In this document: positions 1-10,900 of the stretch, piece by piece
How positions within the stretch are numbered: position 1 is the stretch's first letter
Layout: the number at the start of each line of letters is the position of its first letter
NCBI GenBank assembly: GCA_020543525.1
Contig: JAHYIO010000039.1
Span: forward strand, 2,046,001 to 2,110,000
Source of the DNA: Coriolopsis trogii
Taxonomy: Eukaryota > Basidiomycota > Agaricomycetes > Polyporales > Polyporaceae
Reading direction: 5' to 3'
Length of the DNA: 64,000 bases
Translations under genes and position numbers: made by a program
The notes under the pieces: generated by a model
Database searches by the model: none
Told to the model about the DNA's origin: nothing
Seen by the model: only the letters and a program-made list of their open reading frames with translations

Positions 1-328
1 GACAGTGGCTCGACGGTCGCGATCTCCGCGCAGATAGAGGATGTGCCACTGCAAGTGCTTCCGGGCCGTCAGAGGGAGTTCAGCAACTTCATGTCGAAGG
101 TACGGGTTCCTGTCTCCGAGTACGCCTGCGCCGCATGCTCACGCTGTCTGTCTGTCTGTCCAGGTGATCTTCGGCTCACAGGGCGCCGTTGCGGGGGTGC
201 AAGGTGTGGCCGCTGTCGCTGTCCGTATTGAAGGCCTCCCGTTTGCGAACGGACATGATGGCGAGATGGAACTCACGGGCTTGCCGTTCCAGGGCAGTGT
301 GCCGGTAGGTAAGAAGGGCGTGTCCTAG
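1..328 (+). CDS. 3' end of a two-or-more-exon gene, possibly DUF3712-like
   Basis: The window opens inside an exon (1-99) that joins in frame to a last exon (164-328, TAG) across a GT-AG intron (100-163) ending in a pyrimidine-rich tract. The deduced C-terminus is about 88 residues. It has a pattern of short beta-type stretches with alternating hydrophobic residues, containing ELTGLPFQG close to the end. This resembles the end of fungal DUF3712 proteins, which are secreted or membrane-anchored beta-rich proteins of unknown function, but the match is by eye and the family call is tentative. The 5' part lies outside the window, so signal peptide and membrane segments cannot be judged. The gene is complete at its 3' end with no sign of decay. 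Confidence 0.5.
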
Positions 329-839
329 TGGAGAGGTTGTGTAAGTTAGCGTTCTCGCGTCCGGACATCTTGGTGTATCATTGTAACATTACTCAGCGCT
401 GTGTTTGTAGGATCCGAGTATATAGACAAACATGGATGGACATGACTTGAATTGAATGGAAAATGCGGTGGGGAAGCTATCCCTCGGAGAGGAGCAGTGG
501 GGTGACCACTAACTTCGTGCGCAAACTGCGTTCGGCGAACGTGGTCAAATCCAATGGCGAGATGTCTTCCCACGGACCGATGGCGTGCGCATCGTGGGCG
601 TGGCGGTACGCATTTTTCTGACAGTTGCCAGCCTGACTTGAACCTTGTGCTTGTGCTCGGAACCCCGTTGAAGTTCCGATCCCTGACCATCGCCGCCCAG
701 CATGATCCTTGCGATGGTTTGTACCCTTACGCCCACAACGGACTTCCCTTCGCTGCGGCGCGCGCATCCAGTGGGGATGGTGCCCGACGCTGGCGTGCAT
801 GATGCGGAACGCGCTGCGACACCGCCGATGTATGTTCAT
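329..839. other. Gene-free stretch
   Basis: No frame survives here with convincing splice sites. Short open stretches on both strands overlap each other and resemble no family I know. The segment may contain decayed coding sequence continuous with the relic downstream. Confidence 0.3.
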
Positions 840-1738
840 ATCACCACTTGCAAGTGCTGTTCATGCAGCGAAGAATGTCAGGAATTCTCCTGGGTTCGAT
901 GACGTAACATGAACAAGTGAGTGTTGTCCCTACAGAAGTGGTCATGAACACCACTGATGTTTCTCTGCGACAGCAAGCTGTCAGAGATTTGAAGACTCCT
1001 CAGTCTTTGATGAAGAGTATAAGACCGCCATTGATGCTCAGCGCTCAAGTCCTCAGCCGCGTTATGGGAATGCCCATTCGATCTGTCGCCGACTTCTATG
1101 CCTTTTATGAATGTGCGATCGGGCTGACGCTCTCGTGGGTCAGGACGAGTGGGACGCGTCAAGAAAATGCCTACCCGACCTCCCCCTGCAAGAATTGGAA
1201 GCGGCCAGCGAGGCTAGCGCCAAGGCCCGCCATGTCGTATCTGGATTTTCTCGATTGAATCCTATGTCGTTCTTTGATGAACATACTTATGTATCGATCC
1301 AGGTTCGTAGACAATCAAGAGGCAAGTCGATCGCGCACTGGAAAATCCATGGTAGCTTTGCGTACAATAGGTGTGTGAAGTATCATTGCAGCTAGTGGGA
1401 GGGCTGAAGCACGGTATCGGTTTTAGTGCTGTAGTTGTAAACGCGCGCAAACTTCTCTCACCAGTCAACGCGGTATTCTTGGCAAATCAACGTTGGCCAG
1501 TACTTGACGTCGCCCGCCTGCCACACGGCATTGGGGCATTTTCCTCAACGGCCCATTCAGCGTCAACCCTCCAAAAACCGCAGACTATGGCATTATGAGC
1601 GTAACGTTTCATGGATTTTTATCCACCTGGAACGCCGGCGACCGCAACGGACATACGACTAGTACGTTTCCCATGATGCACGGCCCGGGCACTTCCTATC
1701 ATTCTTTCATCCTGTGGGCGCTGAAACTGAAGAAGTAA
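840..1738 (+). pseudogene. Decayed unidentified gene
   Basis: Several stretches read like protein but lie in different frames. About 1004-1110 gives an acidic run beginning EDSSVFDEEYK. About 1117-1300 gives DEWDASRKCLPDLPLQELEA and following residues, helical in character. About 1538-1738 gives a C-terminus with FLNGPFSVNPPKT and MMHGPGTSYHSF, ending LKLKK at a TAA stop. No consistent set of GT-AG introns joins these pieces, so I read the region as the remains of one or two genes. I do not recognise the family. It could instead be a real gene whose introns I failed to resolve. Confidence 0.3.
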
Positions 1739-1879
1739 TTCCGTCGTCGGCCGCTAGAAGAAGGGGTATGGTTCCGTAGGTCATGTGTCTTTAGTCTGAT
1801 TGGACTCTTACAGGTGTGCTCTGCCTTCCAAAGCGCACAATTGCCAGCGGTTCATGAGCTGCTACCGCGTACGTTGTGA

Positions 1880-2200
1880 TAGATGGGAGAAGAAGGACAT
1901 AAGCGCCACCACAAGGGCGTTGGGCGCAGTGGGAACGTCACCAAGAGCGCACGCATATGGCAGAAAGAGAGCCTCTTCTGTGCGCTTCGCCATGCCTGGT
2001 GGTGCTCCCTCGATACCTTTAAAGCTCCGGGCGCATGAGATGAGAAGGTGGGCACAGCATGCGTCCCCTGGTTGCAAACCTCCAGCCTTTTCGACAGACT
2101 TCTCCTTTTGGTTCCTCTGCATCTGTCCTGTGGAACTGGAGAACGATCTTTAGGATACAGACGGAAGTATTGTACACTCCCGTCTGCCTCCTAAAGCACG
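1880..2200 (+). repeat. Dispersed repeat H, copy A, ending in a hairpin
   Basis: This stretch aligns by eye with 47400-47720. Shared blocks include GGGCGC-GTGGGAA, TGTGCGCTTC-CCATGCC and the terminal hairpin. The right end (2148-2196) is an inverted repeat: a left arm CTTTAGGATACAGACGG and a right arm that is its near-perfect reverse complement, around a loop of about 12 nt. No coding capacity is evident. It could be a small non-autonomous element or the end of a larger one. Confidence 0.6.
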
Positions 2201-2347
2201 CCTTCAGGTTCACTGCTGCTCAGCCATACGCACACATATCATGACGTTGAATTGGCCGTTTTGGACGTGCTCGGTCTTGTATGGCCTCTATGTAGCTGCT
2301 TCTCCTTCCTGATATATTGTATCAGTTCTGTGGTCTTGACGGACGAC

Positions 2348-2394
2348 CTTTAGGATACAGACGGAAGTATTGTACTCCCGTCTGCGTCCTAAAG
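2348..2394 (+). repeat. Repeat H hairpin, copy B
   Basis: This is a second copy of the 47-49 nt hairpin, 200 bp downstream of copy A and in the same orientation. Its left arm is identical to that of copy A and its right arm differs by one base. The flank just upstream (TCTGTGGTCTTGACGG) matches the flank of copy C near 47650 better than that of copy A. Confidence 0.7.
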
Positions 2395-2816
2395 CACGAC
2401 TTCGAGCCTACGCCTGTTCAGTCACCTTTGGCATCTTGTACCCGCACATACCTGATAATGTCGGAATGGTCAATAGAGGGCTACCTGTCACGGTGTTAGT
2501 CGTACTGTAGCTCCAATATATGTTTGGTTTCGAGCGATTCTGGTGTCCAATATTAGATCCCCACGGACCGCATCATATCAAGGGATTACCTCGCTACAGC
2601 GGGGTTGCTGGAGGGGCCCTCACACAGACGAGCATCGCTCATAACGAAAGGGGTGGCATCTGAATCACGAAGCTCCCGGTACCATCAACACAGTATACAT
2701 AATATCAAGCCAGCTATACCGCCAGTTCAGAATACGCCTCCATGGCAATATCTCCTAGAACTAGGCTGCCGATCCGACCTTGTGGTCTATGCTGTCAGCG
2801 ACGAGGGTTGACAGCT

Positions 2817-4848
2817 TCAATCCGAAGCTTCATCAGCTATGCTTTTGCGCGCTGACGCTTGAACACACACCCGTTCCTCCTTCGGGCTCCGTCTTCCTGT
2901 GTCCAGTGACGGGCACGAGCGGTTTGTGGTCTAGTGAATATGACATGAATTGTCACTGGTCAGCGATACATGAGGAGAGGACTCAAAGGTACTATGGAAT
3001 GGCTTACTGTCTCGTACGCGTCCAATCTCTGATCCGAACCGCGGCGCTCTTCGATTGGGTGCGAGCGCAGGAATCGTGTATCAATTTCGATGTGAACGTC
3101 TTCCATCGCGGCGCGGCGAAGGGATTGGCGGACGTTGAGCCTGAGGGACGCGCAACACCCGCCAGAGGGCCGGTGAACGGTTTGATCAGCTGTAATTCTG
3201 TGGAAGGACGAAAATGCTCACGTTGCCATCAACGTGTTGCAGTACACTAGAAGGTAGCGACCCGGGTCAGTATGCGTAGCGGACCATCATCTGCTGAAGG
3301 TACCGTAGGACAAGAGGCGGAGACTCACGTTTGCCTTGCATGAATGCGAACGGCAGGAAAAGAAACCTCCTTGGAAAAGCTACGGCCTTGATTGTGCGCA
3401 TGAGATGACGTACAAAATGTGAGAAATGGACATGGTGCAGCGTACGGTAATCATGTGTCCTGCTTGACATAGGCTGCGAGAGCGCGCGTTAGGCTAGTGC
3501 GACGAGGGGAGCAGGTGGACCATACGCAGTCAAGGCGCCACGGTTTATGGCGTAAAGCATCAAGCGATCAACAAGTGAGTTAGTACTGGTAGGTGACAGT
3601 CAGAAAGCATCAACGGGAGAGAGTATGATGGGGGCTGCGCACGCTTTCAGACCAGAACGTCCCGCCTGAAGATGGAAGCAGAGACCTATGGCAATTGTCA
3701 CGTCGCAAATGACACTCAAACCGTTTGCAAATCCAGCGAGGAGGCGTATACGGAGCGATTCAAGCGAGAAGATGCTTCTATCTATGAAACTGATTCGTTT
3801 GTGAGCCCACATGTACACGACAAATAGCATATGGAGCCTGACAGATTTGCTGTAATGCCTGGCATGATCACGAGTCAGCACAGAGAGAATGTCCGTCGAT
3901 GCAGCTGAGGTACGTACCGAGGCCTGGTCCTATGGCATTGCGTGCAGCCTTAGTACATGCAGGGGTTGAGCCCCATCTGTGGAATTGGACTTACCTAGAG
4001 CTCCTACGGACAATGCAACGATTCCTCCGGAAATAAACCTATTTCTCCCGACTGAATCAAGACGTACATCAGTAAGCTAAGTGTGTCCTTGATACAGACA
4101 CTCACAGAGCCACAGCCGATGTGCGAAGAAACTGGTGACGTATCAGCGTCGATGCCTCATGGGCCTGCAGCCCGACGCGGAGGCCCTCTCACCATTGTGC
4201 GATTGTGGCAATGACGACCTGTACGAAGTCCAATTACTATAGGACATACGACACAGAGTGCAATGCGGACTCACCGTGGTCCCGTTCTCAAGCTGGAATA
4301 GCAACCCGTGAATCGAAGGCAACATCAGGAGATAGGTGGCGAACTTACTGCGAGACTTCTACGCAGGGAGGGTACGTCAGCGACAGAACGGGCATATGCT
4401 GGATATTGTGGCGCACCTCTGAATCACCAGGTAGTTCTCCGGTTTATTGAAGTTATTGACCATGTCATCATACAAAGCATATCCGATGAAAATGGACGTC
4501 AACGTATCCAGGATACTGTTGAGCTCCGGTTAGAGTTGAGCGTGCCACGGAAGGGAAGATTACACACAACAATAGAGCAACCTGAATCCACTCAGCGTCA
4601 GGCGTATTAGCTTGCAGGAAGTACTCACCAATCCCTTTAGAGAGAGTGAATCCAGGGGGTACTTCCGATAGTAGATGAAAGTCTGCAGGGCGGTGATGCC
4701 CCATAATCTTGGGGTACGTGAGTACTCAATGCCCAACGGATGAAGATAACCATATAGCGCACGCCGTGCCCAGCATGGATCCAATTGCGATGCATCCAAG
4801 CGTGTCCTTAATGCCAGTCTCCTCCGCTGTAGGGATATCCGATGGCAT
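2817..4848 (-). CDS. DUF6534 multi-pass membrane protein (D1)
   Basis: The gene has many short exons on the minus strand. The start is the ATG at 4848, giving MPSDIPTAEETGIKDTLG; the first exon ends LGTA, as in D2 and D3. The second exon reads GITALQTFIYYRKYPLDS, the family's first helix and loop. Later exons carry LLAGFANGLSVICDVTIAIG (about 3750), AVAFPRRFLFLPFAFMQGKR (about 3375) and RLNVRQSLRRAAMEDVHIEI (about 3120). A hydrophilic tail ends at TGA 2817-2819. DUF6534 proteins have about seven transmembrane helices and a cytosolic tail; no function is established. D1 is closest to D4. I see no stop or frameshift in the exons checked, and exact boundaries of the small middle exons are uncertain. 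Confidence 0.8.
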
Positions 4849-5922
4849 GATGGCAGAAGGAGTGTGTGGGTCTGAGGGAGAGTCGGAATTCTCTCACCCA
4901 CCTAACGCCAGTTAAGTATCATGCGAGGTAGTTCTCGCTTGTAAGAAAAGCTTCCCGTCATTTCCTGAGCGCTGTAAGAGGCGGGTGGGACAGTCGGCTT
5001 CCCTGTGGGCGGCGCCGCTCACGAGGTGATTGAACCGCTCACTGCAAATTTCGACGACATCGATTCTGTCACCTGTGCTTGTCGATAGCCCAATGGTGCA
5101 CGAGCTGGAAAATAACGCGCGTGTCGACGTCGGAAAGTCAAGAGGGGACACAAGCGCCAAAAGTGACGAACTCCGCCACGCGCGTCATGGCCTCCGAGTC
5201 GGTTAGTACCAGCACTACTATGGCGGGTTAAACCTGTCCTTCTTGAAAACATTACAATTGTGTGCCGCATGGCTCCTCCAGCTTCTCCTCGACATCGGCG
5301 GAGGAAGGCATCTCCGACTGCGTAATCTCTCAGTAGTGGGGGAAGTCTCGCATCGCTCGCCAAGCTTCTGCATCAGCTGATTGTGTCCGAAAATGACGGC
5401 GCTGCAGTAGCCAGAACCGCGTGGCTCTCGAGGTCCCACGAGACGCGTGCTAGTTGTGTATGGTTCTGCAGCCTTCGCATCGGTGATTGGCAGTGGTTGA
5501 CGGTATTCATCCTGGTCATGACCCCGTATACAGCAGGCAATGCTCGAGAAAAGAGTTCAGGGCCTTGCAATGCTATACATCTCCAACACCACACATATGT
5601 CGCGCTACAACACGGGAAACTGCCAGTGGTAAGTCGGTCGCGTAACTGGTTCCAAGGTCAGTCCAGTCAAAATCGGCGCTGGATTATCCCCGAACTCTCC
5701 ACAATACATACACGCACTTTTGTGCATAGTTGTTCTCACGAATTTGTGGGTGCGTGTATCCTGTTGATGTGGACCGTCTGAAAGGGGTGATGGTTCGGTG
5801 CTGTGATCACAGTCATCTATGGCACTTTTGCGGTGTCAGGTGCATGTCGATCCAGCCACCCTTTCAACCGGGACCGTTCTGCCCTTGTTGCTCTCGAACT
5901 CAGCCTGAGCTTCATACCTTCC
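4849..5922. other. Intergenic, nothing recognised
   Basis: This covers the region upstream of D1. Overlapping short frames exist on both strands, but none has family-like sequence or plausible splicing. Confidence 0.4.
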
Positions 5923-6312
5923 TCAGCCACCTTCACCCGTCTGACTAGCGATAAGCCTTTCATACTCGCCTGTCCACCCTAATACCTTCCCAAACTTGGC
6001 CGACTCGATGCCATGCGCAGCTCCGGCGTGCAGTTGATAGTACCGCTTCTCGTGGCAATCCCGAGGCCTGCGCTGATGTTGTAGTACATACCTGTTCGAC
6101 ATGACCTTCTTCACGCGCCAATGGGGACCCTGCTTGAACGGCGGCGCGCTCTCTTCTGCCTGACCGTTGAGGTTGACCGCCTTGGCCGAGCGGTCCGAGT
6201 AGTCGCGGACAGAATTATACGCGTTTCCCGTCCTACCGAGCCTGGGATTCATCTTCACATGACGATCCCTGCATAATCGGCGGAACTATGGTCCATCATG
6301 GTCTGCTGCCAG
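5923..6312 (-). pseudogene. Unidentified coding relic next to the retrotransposon
   Basis: A minus-strand frame starting at ATG 6258 reads GRTGNAYNSVRDYSDRSAK and VKKVMSNR before a plausible GT donor, with KRYYQLHAG following a possible acceptor. The composition looks like real protein, but I do not recognise it. Its upstream side is cut by the copia insertion. The continuation on the far side of the element (12823-12876) reads as a different family, so this is probably a mosaic of old fragments. Confidence 0.25.
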
Positions 6313-6317
6313 CCCTT
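6313..6317 (+). repeat. Target-site duplication, left copy (CCCTT)
   Basis: The 5 bp immediately before the 5' LTR are repeated exactly after the 3' LTR (12823-12827). This is the usual length for Ty1/copia integration. Confidence 0.95.
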
Positions 6318-6651
6318 TGTTGACATTCCGGATTTACGGCTCTACCGGTCCGGAGTTGTGCACACAACCTTTGTATGGTCATGTTTACTTATGTTTAGAT
6401 AGCGCTTACTATAGGCTGTGTTTTCTACTTACCATATACGGTTTTCTCTACGAAACTACTGTACATTCCCATGACCATATGGTTCCCTTGTCTTCCTGTG
6501 CGTTCTACAATGCACCGGAACATTCTAGACCTTATGTCTTACTCAGAATACTCTCGGCTCTTACTCATACGCCGAGTACGGACTCTTACTCATCGCTCTA
6601 TGGTTAATATGTGACTGCTTCATTCGCTTACTCATGCACTCCTCTCTCCAG

Positions 6652-6659
6652 TATATAAG
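6652..6659 (+). promoter_or_regulatory. LTR TATA box
   Basis: TATATAAG lies inside the 5' LTR with the expected downstream leader. The same motif is at 12589-12596 in the 3' LTR, where it could drive readthrough into flanking sequence. Confidence 0.7.
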
Positions 6660-6709
6660 GCAGTCTGTTTGCCCCTCTGCTCTTCAGTCGTTCGCTCACT
6701 GACTGAAGA

Positions 6710-6764
6710 GTAAGTCTCACTCATTACTTATGCTCTACTACACTTTACTTACTAGTACTTGTAG
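6710..6764 (+). other. Putative spliceosomal intron inside the LTR leader
   Basis: The 55-nt segment starts GTAAGT and ends TTGTAG, with a branch-like TTACTAG shortly before the acceptor; length and signals are typical of fungal introns. Its removal would join GAAGA to TCTCTC. That exact junction is present at 6829/6830 in the second half of the tandem duplication. It is inferred to be spliced in the element's RNA; an equivalent copy lies in the 3' LTR (about 12647-12701). Confidence 0.55.
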
Positions 6765-6885
6765 TCTCTCTTTGTGTGACTTACAGGTACTAAACTATGC
6801 AATATAGTCGTTCGCTCACTGACTGAAGATCTCTCTTTGTGTGACTTACAGGTCGCTCCAAGCCTTCCAGGTTCAGAGTTCATCA

Positions 6886-6904
6886 GGTTATGAGCCCTGC
6901 GCTC
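6886..6904 (+). promoter_or_regulatory. Primer-binding site for a half-tRNA (initiator Met)
   Basis: GGTTATGAGCCCTGCGCTC directly abuts the 5' LTR. Its complement matches the anticodon arm of eukaryotic initiator tRNA-Met (…GGGCTCATAACC), not a tRNA 3' end. Drosophila copia and yeast Ty5 are known to prime from such an internal cleavage product. The complementarity is seen directly; the priming mechanism is inferred from those relatives. Confidence 0.7.
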
Positions 6905-7938
6905 TAATCGGTTGCTTCTCTGTCGACACCTCTGCGCGCAACTCTTTGTACGTCGACTCTCTGCCCGTGCATCCCACTTTCCTACTCTCTTGACTGTGCC
7001 CGCCGACACTGCTGCCAGGGGGACATTTCTGCGCTCGTGACGCAGCCCTGAGCGCTTCGTAGTCAGTCTCTAGTCTACTATCGTTGTAACACCTGTTGTG
7101 CTCTCGAGGCACCTGGGTGATTCAGGCATCCCTCAGCCAGGCCACGCACTTGCGCCCGCCAGCTGTTGTACCCGGGGTGGTTAGCACCTTTGGACCGGAG
7201 GACAACCGTTCGGACCCTCCTTACGATACCTTTTTGCCTCGGTAGTTACTATAGCGTTTCTTGGGCACAGTTGGCGACTTCTACCCGGATTGTCGGTAAT
7301 TTTGGCTTACTGGCTCTCTGGTTCACCTCAAAAGGTGCCCCTGTCCACCTTCCTCGCACGTGGCACGTCAATCATCGCGTATACTTTGAACCACCGTTCT
7401 GGAGCCGACTCTTCCAGCATCTCCTCATTCCTCTGAGTCTGAAGTCGAGGACATCGTTGATACTTCGACAGAAGCATCCTCTGACAGCTCAGGCAACGAG
7501 GAATCCTGCGAGGATCTTCCACACGTTTGGGACTCTGACGAACAAGTCGACGCCCACCTTCAAAGCGACGGTTGGTACAATTGTGCCGTGAGCCCCTGTT
7601 CTCATCGGTACAACAACGTTGCTTTACCGGAAGATCCCACATCGTTCGCTTGGCAACCTATCTCTCCCTACCAAGCAGACGAGGAGTTTCTTGCTGGAGT
7701 CAACACAGCTCTTCCAGTCGCATCCGATACACCCTACGACACACCACTTGTCGTAGCGCTTCCTCTCGCCTCTAACACCCCATACGACACCCCTCTCGTC
7801 GCATCTCCGCATCTCTCTCCAATCGAAACTCTTCCTCCTCCTCTCGTCACTGCGCTTCCATCTGTTGCGCCTATATCCTTCACTCTAGACTTCGACGACG
7901 AGGATTATCTCCACTCTTCCCAGTACCTGCTTTTAATC
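6905..7938 (+). other. Long leader between primer site and Gag start
   Basis: This is about 1 kb. From about 7390 it is open in the Gag-Pol frame and reads acidic and serine-rich (for example EVEDIVDTSTEASSDS), but it has no in-frame ATG until 7939. A separate 141-codon frame (7166-7591) overlaps it. Either could be joined by splicing or be unused leader. Confidence 0.5.
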
Positions 7939-10900
7939 ATGGGAGACGTCAAGATCGACTCGATCCCTATCCTTTCTTCGGCGAACCAGTACAATGACTG
8001 GGCTGCAAAGCTCAAGGGGTACTTCATCTTCATGGGCTGTTGGGAGATTGTCGAAGGCACCAAGACTGAGCCCTCTCCTGCCGGTACTACTGCCACTGCG
8101 GCGGAGTTAGTCGCCATAGAGGCATGGCAGAAGCTCAATGGGCAGGCTCGCGGCATGATGTATATGCGGGTCTCACCGAACTTCCACTACGTCCTCGATG
8201 CGAAGGTTCTGGGTCAAGGTGGTGCTGCTCCTCGTACCATGACAGCCGCTGAGACCTGGGCCGCCATCAAGACGAAGTTTGGCACGCCCAACAGTGCTCA
8301 CGTCTGGGGCATGTTCGAGTCGCTCGTTGCAGAGCCTCGCATGAACGATTCGAAGCCTCTCCAGGACCAGATGATGAAGATCATCAACCGCCTTCGCGAC
8401 ATCGATAGCAATGGCGTCAAGCTCAGCGAGACCATGCAGGCTCTCCTGTTGCTGTCGAAGGTCCCCGAGTCCTACCAGTCCATGGTTTCTGCGCTAATGA
8501 CTATTACGGACATCGACAAGGTCACCCTCGACGACATCCAGTCGAAGACCTTGGCCGAGGAGTCATTGCGCAAGAACAGACAGTCCGCCAACAAGGTCTC
8601 CCAGACCAAGCCGAAGCCTAAGGGTCCTTGCTCCTTCTGTGGCGGTAGTTCTCACCACAAGTCCAACTGCTACAAGAAGCACCCAGACAAGCGTCCCAAG
8701 GGCAAGAAGAAGGAGAAGGAGAGGGATAAGGACAAGGACAAGGGGAAGAACAAGGACACTACTTCTCATAGCCATGCACATGTCGTCTCTGAGTCTGTAT
8801 CTGCTGTAAACGTACTTTCGGGTCCCTCGAACATCGCTGCTTCTTTCTATGATGAGGCTATGGCCTCGGACAGCTCGAAGTGGACCATGTGGCTTATGGA
8901 CTCAGGAGCCTCTCAACATATCACCGGCGACATGTCTGACTTTTCTACCTACCAGCCTTTCGAGACCACTGTTCCCTTTGGAACGGCTGCGTCAGGTGAA
9001 AGTAGTGTTATCCATGCGCTTGGATCGGGAACGGTTGAAGGGATCGCGTACATCGATAATCAGAGCGTCCCAGTCACCTTCAACAACGTCTACTACATCC
9101 CGCATGTGGAAGGTCGTCTTTTCTCGACGGGCTCCATCGAGCGCAATGGTTATTCCTTGTTCCAAGGCGAAGGTCGCATGTGTATCTTTGACAAGCTACC
9201 TGATGGTGCTGTCAAACATGGTTCGATGATTCGTATCATGGGTCGAAAGATCCTTGAGGCGAGGTACAACCCGAATAGCAACACGTACTGGACGCTCCTC
9301 GAACTCCGTAATGGTCAGCGTGTCCACCTCAATGTCCGTCGCTTCAAGACCTGGCATCGTCGCTTTGGTCATGCGGGCAAGGACGTGGTACGTCATCTTC
9401 CTAAGAACACCAAGGGAGTTGATGCCGTTGATCCTGCGGATGAAGAGCCATGTGACGGATGTGCCTTTGGCAAATCCACTCGCGCCCCCTTTCCACCTTC
9501 TGAGAAGCGTGCGACTGAAGTTCTCGAGCTCATCCATACAGATCTCGATGGACCGATGCGTACTCAGGCTATCGGAGGATGGAAGTATTTTGCCGGTTTC
9601 ATTGACGATTACTCTGGTCTTGCTCGCGCCTACTACCTTAAGCACAAGTCGGACGCTGTTAAAGCATTCCTCGACTATAAGGCATGGGCTGAGACTCAGA
9701 CCGGTAAAAAGATCAAGAAAGTCCGCTCTGATCGAGGGGGGGAATACACGTCTAGCGAGTTCAGCGAGCTTCTTCGTTCGCATGGCATCGAGCACCAGAA
9801 GACAGTTGCGGGTTCACCTCAACAGAATGGACGTGCTGAACGCTGGAACCGTACCATCACCGAGAAGGCTTTGTGTATGTTACATCAGGCTGGACTTAGT
9901 CACGGTTTCTGGCAACTTGCCATCGATGCAGCTGTTCATATCTACAATCGTCAACCTATGCGACGACACAAATGGCAATGCCCTATCACGTTGTGGGACG
10001 GCACCATACCGGACGTTTCCTACTTCCGCGTGTTTGGGTGCAAAGCCTTTGTGCATGTGCAGAAGGCGAAGCGCGAAGGGAAGCTCGACAAGAAGGCAGT
10101 CGAGATGATCTTCGTGGGGTATGAGCAGGGTTCCAAGGGGTATCGTTTTTGGAATCCGGCCACCCGCTCTATCGTCGTGTCCCGCGATGTGACATTCGAT
10201 GAAGAGTCTTTCCCTGCACGAAAACTTCCTGGCAATCAACCTGTCGCCCCCAGTGATAATCCGTTTGTGAATGACCAGTTGGATGAGTCCTCGAACGACG
10301 ACTCTGACTCGGTCGATCCCAACGACATCCTGGACATTCCCCTTCCCATTCCGCTTGATGTCCCACCACCGCTTGATCACTCTGTAGACGATGATGCGCC
10401 TGAAGCACCTGCTCCGGCTAATGCCCCTGATCGTCCTCCAACACCACCGCCTGTTCCTGCTCCTCATCCTCCTCACCGTCGTGGTCGTAACAGACCAGTG
10501 GGAGATAATCAGCCTAGCATTGCTCGTGACCGTCCTCGTCGTGACAAAGCAGGCATTCCCCACCCGAGTAGGACTCAGGACAACATCTATGGTGACGAGA
10601 ACCCGGTTCATGTTGACGCTCGGACAGATCCGGATGGAGATCAGTGGGAGGCAGAGACTTTCCTCGCTTTTCTCGCTACTGCTCAGTCGAAAGCTGGTAT
10701 TCCTCAATCCCACAAGGAGGCCATGCGATCGCCTGATGCTCCTAAGTGGCGCGAAGCTGAGAAGTCGGAGTATGACTCGCTCATCGAGAACAGAACCTGG
10801 TTACTTGTTCCTCGTCCTAAAGGTCGACATGTCGTCTCAAACCGCTGGGTTTATGACATTAAACATGATGGGCGGTATAAAGCTCGTCTTGTTGCTCGCG

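Larger units (their letters stand above)
6318..6885 (+). repeat. 5' LTR
   Basis: It begins TGTTGACATT and ends TTCATCA, where similarity to the 3' LTR stops abruptly. A TATA box (TATATAAG, 6652-6659) marks the likely U3/R region. Downstream of it is an internal tandem duplication (6688-6786 and 6808-6851) in which the second copy lacks a 55-nt GT-AG segment (6710-6764) present in the first. Confidence 0.95.

Noticed and set aside
7588..7938. GTG at 7588 as the Gag-Pol start
   Set aside because: No ATG is present there. The first in-frame ATG (7939) opens with a typical copia Gag N-terminus, so the CDS is started there and the upstream open frame is reported separately.
9196..10713. Long minus- and plus-strand frames inside the copia element
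   Set aside because: They are mirror or shifted readings of the conserved Gag-Pol frame and encode no recognisable protein.
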